Assembly: GCA_021801125.1 (NCBI GenBank)
Contig: JAJYYI010000102.1
Span: 1-46,659 of the forward strand
Direction of reading: 5' to 3'
DNA length: 46,659 bases
DNA from: Deltaproteobacteria bacterium
GTDB lineage: Bacteria; Desulfobacterota; Binatia; Binatales; Binataceae
The notes under the pieces are model-generated. The model was given only the letters and a program-made list of their open reading frames with translations. It searched no databases and was not told where the DNA came from. Positions 44,061 through 46,659 of the stretch are shown one piece after another. The number at the start of each line of letters is the position of its first letter. Within the stretch, counting starts at the first letter, position 1. A program made the translations under genes and the position numbers.

Positions 44061-44897
44061 ATGAGCATCAGCGAGACTCAATCAGCGTTCGAAAATATTC
44101 GGCTCGACCGGCGCGGTCACGTCCTGCATATCGAACTCAGCCGCCCCGAGCGCTTAAACGCGTTGTCACGCGCGACGCTTCTCGAGCTGAATCGGGCGAT
44201 GGATGAGGCCGAGGGCGACGCGAATATCCGAGCGATCGTAATCAGCGGCGCGGGCCGGGCTTTTTCATCCGGTTTCGACCTGAAGGATCAGGCCCAAGAG
44301 CAGCCCAGCGGCGCCGAAGTCTGGCGGCGGAGACTTGCGCTTTCGTTTAACACCACGATGCGCTTCTGGCGCTGCCCAAAGCCGACCGTCGCCGCGGTGC
44401 ATGGGGCGTGTCTTGCGGGGGCGTTTGAACTTGCGCTGGCTTGCGACATCACGATCGCCGCGGAGGGCGCCATATTCGGCGAACCGGAGCTTAAGTTCGG
44501 CGCGGGAATCGTGACGATGCTGCTACCGTGGGTGACCGGGCCCAAGCAGGCGAAGCACACGATTCTTTGCGGTCTGGACAACATCAGCGCGGCCGAGGCG
44601 CTGCGACTCGGATTCGTCAGTCAAGTGGTACCAGCCGGGACCCATGTTGAGGCCGCGCTTCGGATAGCGGCCGACATCGCGGCGATCGATCCTGAACTCG
44701 TAATGGAAACCAAGAAGGCGATTAACCGATGCTACGAAATTCAGGGAATCGAGACGGCGCTGAAAGCGGCCGTCGATACCGATTTACTGATCGAATCCCA
44801 CGGGTCGCCAGACAAGAAAGAATTCATGACTATGGCCCGCCAGCACGGCCTAAAGGCCGCGCTGGCTTGGCGCGACTCTCGCTTCAATTCAGAATAG
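44061..44897 (+). CDS. Enoyl-CoA hydratase/isomerase family protein
   Basis: 278 residues of the crotonase fold. VISGAGRAFSSGFDLKDQ forms the first oxyanion-hole region, AAVHGACLAGAFELALACD the second, and IFGEPELKFG contains the usual catalytic glutamate position. It begins 6 nt after the acyl-CoA ligase stop, with AAGGA eight bases upstream of the ATG. Together they would activate and hydrate an unsaturated acid. Exact substrate unknown. Confidence 0.92.
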   Translation: MSISETQSAFENIRLDRRGHVLHIELSRPERLNALSRATLLELNRAMDEAEGDANIRAIVISGAGRAFSSGFDLKDQAQEQPSGAEVWRRRLALSFNTTMRFWRCPKPTVAAVHGACLAGAFELALACDITIAAEGAIFGEPELKFGAGIVTMLLPWVTGPKQAKHTILCGLDNISAAEALRLGFVSQVVPAGTHVEAALRIAADIAAIDPELVMETKKAINRCYEIQGIETALKAAVDTDLLIESHGSPDKKEFMTMARQHGLKAALAWRDSRFNSE

Positions 44898-45166
44898 TTG
44901 CTGCCGCGGCGGATGTGGTGGTGTCACCGCCGCCCTGCCGATTTGCATTCGCGGCGCGCTGCGCGAGCGCTTGGCGCGAAAGACGCGCTAATTTGTGCGG
45001 TTTGCGCTTCGGCCAGACGACGCGAAGATTGAGCGGAGCGGCCAAATCCTAGAACGCACGATCGAAGGCCTGCGCAGCCACAGCTTTCAGCACCGCGGGC
45101 AAGCCGGAGTTTCCAATCCGCGAGCCTACCAACCGCGTGATGAGAAACGCGGCCAAAGTTGGATGT

Positions 45167-45777
45167 TCATTTCTCCACCGAGGGTGCGAGAAGGCCACCA
45201 AGGCTTATCAGGGTGAAATAGAGCGGGATCGCGGCGTAAATCGCTATGGCCAGAGGAGGCAACACAAGCGAGCATAGCGTTCCGACGAGATAAAACGTCG
45301 GGCCGAGCAGCGATATACGCACGCGCCGGCGGCGCTCGGCCTGCGGGGTTTCCCGTTCATGAGCTGCCCGGGCAGGGAGGCGTAACGGCGCGTGAACCAG
45401 AAAGAGATTCCCGCCAGGCAACATACCGCTCCATAGAAAGCCGTAGCGACAGGCTGGTTTGGATGATGCCCAAACAGGGCCATGGGGAAGGGGATGAAGG
45501 CGAGCCAAAAACGGAACAAGTTGTTCACCCATAGCAGCGGCCGGTCCACGCGCTCCAGATCGTGCACGAAATTATGAGGAGTTTTCTACCATACCGCGCA
45601 GACGAGGAAACTGATCACATTGGCGAGGAAACTGGGAGCTAAAACAAGATGTGCCGCCAGCATCTCGCGGCTAATTGCGGTGGTTTTCATCGGCGGCGCG
45701 TGTATTTCGAGAACGAGCGGCGTGATCACAATCGCGATCACGCCGCCGCTGAAGGATTCAAACCTATTTTTCGGCAT
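45167..45777 (-). pseudogene. Second TMEM175-type channel gene, stop codon and frameshift
   Basis: The first part reads NRFESFSGGVIAIVITPLVLEIHAPP and ends at a TAG at 45586-45588; the same frame continues FVHDLERVDRPLLWVNNLFRFWLAFIPFPMALFGHHPNQPVA. A frame change around 45370-45410 leads to the last helices (ISLLGPTFYLVGTLCSLVLPPLAIAIYAAIPLYF). The FSD motif is FSG here, another sign of decay. It resembles the broken copy at 29981-30714 in order of segments, but the proteins differ, so they are diverged paralogues, not a recent duplication. Confidence 0.7.
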
Positions 45778-46284
45778 AGCCCAATCCTCTCTGCCCTTAG
45801 TCCGCTTCAGTTTTGCGTCGAGGCCACGGGCCGCGCCAACTCGCGCCGGATGACGATGCGCGAAGGTTGGCCACTTGATGAAGGAAGAAGCGGGCTACGC
45901 AGGAGATGGTGCAGAGTGCGGCTTCGAATTTGGGAGTGTCTTGGCGGATGCGTCGCGCCGCCAGTCAAGCGGCTTCGTCATGCTGGGCCAGCTCCGTGAC
46001 AAAGGAATCCGGATCAAGCTTGCGTGGGTCGTAGATGTTTCATTTTCTTCAATTTCCATCGATTCTTGAGCGGAATGTCGGATCGACCCGAATCGCGCTC
46101 ATCATGAATAACAGGATGCGGACTGGTGCGACCGCCCTTTCGTAGAGCTTTTCTACCCAGACGCGAAAGCGATCGGCGCCTTGCCGCAATTTCATACGTG
46201 GTCGGGAGCCGATGCTTGGCAAAGATGGTCGCTTTTTTTTCGCGAACGCAGGTTTGCCAGGGCCCACGAGGCTTGGGGTTTAGG
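45778..46284. other. Region without a supported gene next to a tRNA fragment
   Basis: A minus-strand frame (46049-46267) encodes 72 residues with a central Leu/Ile-rich stretch but no recognisable family; it may be a remnant. Nothing else could be supported. Confidence 0.4.
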
Positions 46285-46328
46285 TGGCGTCCCCGACGGG
46301 ATTTGAACCCGTGTTACCGGCGTGAAAG
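46285..46328 (-). tRNA. 3' half of a tRNA-Glu gene (attachment-site remnant)
   Basis: On the minus strand, the sequence from the anticodon loop (CTTTCAC, anticodon TTC) through the anticodon-stem half GCCGG, variable loop, T arm (ACGGG-TTCAAAT-CCCGT), acceptor strand CGGGGAC, discriminator G and CCA matches bacterial tRNA-Glu. The 5' half is absent: upstream bases do not form the D arm or the opposite acceptor strand. This is what is left at one end after an integrase inserts an element at the anticodon loop and supplies its own 3' half to the intact tRNA at the other end. Confidence 0.85.
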
Positions 46329-46351
46329 GTCGAAGTAGTATTGTCTCCCCA

Positions 46352-46521
46352 TGTCCATTTAGTAGTAAAATCGCGGCTTTTTCGCTTGCTCCATGTCCAG
46401 CAAGCGCGCTATTGTCCGCCAGTGTCCAGCGTGGTGGCTGTCAAATTGGCTGTCAAACTTCCGGCGCCTCGAAGCAGCCGGCCGGCGATAGTCAGTCACG
46501 CTGGCTGTCACGTGGCTGTCA
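46352..46521 (+). repeat. Clustered direct repeats beside the tRNA fragment
   Basis: TGTCCA occurs at 46352, 46394 and 46423 (TGTCCG at 46413), and TGGCTGTCA at 46435, 46447, 46502 and 46513. The second set is arranged in two pairs, with starts 11-12 bp apart, about one helical turn. Short direct repeats of this kind beside an attachment core are typical arm-type sites for a tyrosine integrase and its accessory proteins. Confidence 0.7.
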
Positions 46522-46553
46522 GATACTCAGTCGAGTCTATGGGGGGAGACGCT

Positions 46554-46659
46554 ATGAGCAACGACGATTATCAAGTCGATCAGCTCGCCGAACTATATTT
46601 CGCCGATTGTGAAGAACATCGCGAGCCTGTAGGGCCGCGGTCGTTCACCGCGTGGTTGT
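46554..46659 (+). CDS. Partial ORF at the right edge, first gene of an integrated element
   Basis: An ATG at 46554 preceded by GGGGGGAG opens a frame that runs off the window: it begins MSNDDYQVDQLAELYFADC and continues for 35 codons. The strong ribosome site and acidic, protein-like composition support it. I do not recognise the family. It lies just inside the tRNA-linked boundary, where small excisionase or cargo genes are common, but no HTH is visible in the part present. Confidence 0.55.
   Translation, partial: MSNDDYQVDQLAELYFADCEEHREPVGPRSFTAWL

Noticed and set aside
1-46659. CRISPR array, insertion sequence or integrase gene
   Set aside because: No regularly spaced repeats of CRISPR type, no transposase or integrase motifs were found in any frame, although a tRNA-linked element boundary is present at the right edge.

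Overview
The window is GC-rich DNA from a Gram-negative bacterium. A TolC-type outer membrane factor, an RND pump and a probable lipoprotein imply two membranes. The gene repertoire (archaeal/fungal-type Asd, a deoxyhypusine-synthase-like protein, acyl-CoA genes, many small accessory genes) suggests a soil or sediment lineage around the deltaproteobacteria/Desulfobacterota/Binatota. That placement is an impression, not a computed result.

Layout. 1-3757 is a minus-strand cluster: deoxyhypusine-synthase-like protein, SAM hydrolase, M50 protease, dCMP deaminase and, cut by the left edge, the first 27 codons of a HemW-type radical SAM protein. 4185-6640 holds a LysM/coiled-coil membrane protein and a probable lipoprotein. 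6711-8291 is a VWA protein. 8561-14439 is the chaperone block hrcA-grpE-dnaK-dnaJ, with a strong hairpin after dnaK. 14482-25446 is an accessory defence island, read entirely on the minus strand: unknown ORF, hsdM (broken by a frameshift), MNT/HEPN toxin-antitoxin pair, YgiT-type zinc-finger protein, hsdS, SIR2, HerA, hsdR. 25635-29667 carries housekeeping genes aroE, pyrE, a serine hydrolase and asd. 29981-30714 is a broken TMEM175-type channel gene. 31527-42135 looks like a thiol/sulfur-stress and export region: half-size TauE/SafE, a disulfide reductase, an ArsR-rhodanese regulator divergent from DUF2892, OsmC, TolC, adaptor and RND pump, then a methyltransferase. 42493-44897 is an acyl-CoA ligase plus enoyl-CoA hydratase pair. 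45167-45777 is a second broken TMEM175-type gene. At the right edge, the 3' half of a tRNA-Glu gene adjoins unrelated DNA with clustered short direct repeats and a new ORF, which looks like the boundary of an integrated element extending beyond the window.

How it works together. The most notable system is the defence operon. A SIR2-HerA pair, a known anti-phage combination of NAD-consuming enzyme and ring ATPase, sits between hsdS and hsdR of a type I restriction system. It is joined by a 4-nt overlap (hsdS/SIR2), an 8-nt overlap (SIR2/HerA) and a 6-nt gap (HerA/hsdR), so all four proteins should be made together. A HepT/MntA-type toxin-antitoxin and an orphan zinc-finger antitoxin are spliced between hsdM and hsdS. 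The methylase gene has lost about 60 nt and its frame, which raises the question of whether the restriction part still works or the locus now survives through SIR2-HerA. No CRISPR array, transposase, integrase or rRNA gene was seen.
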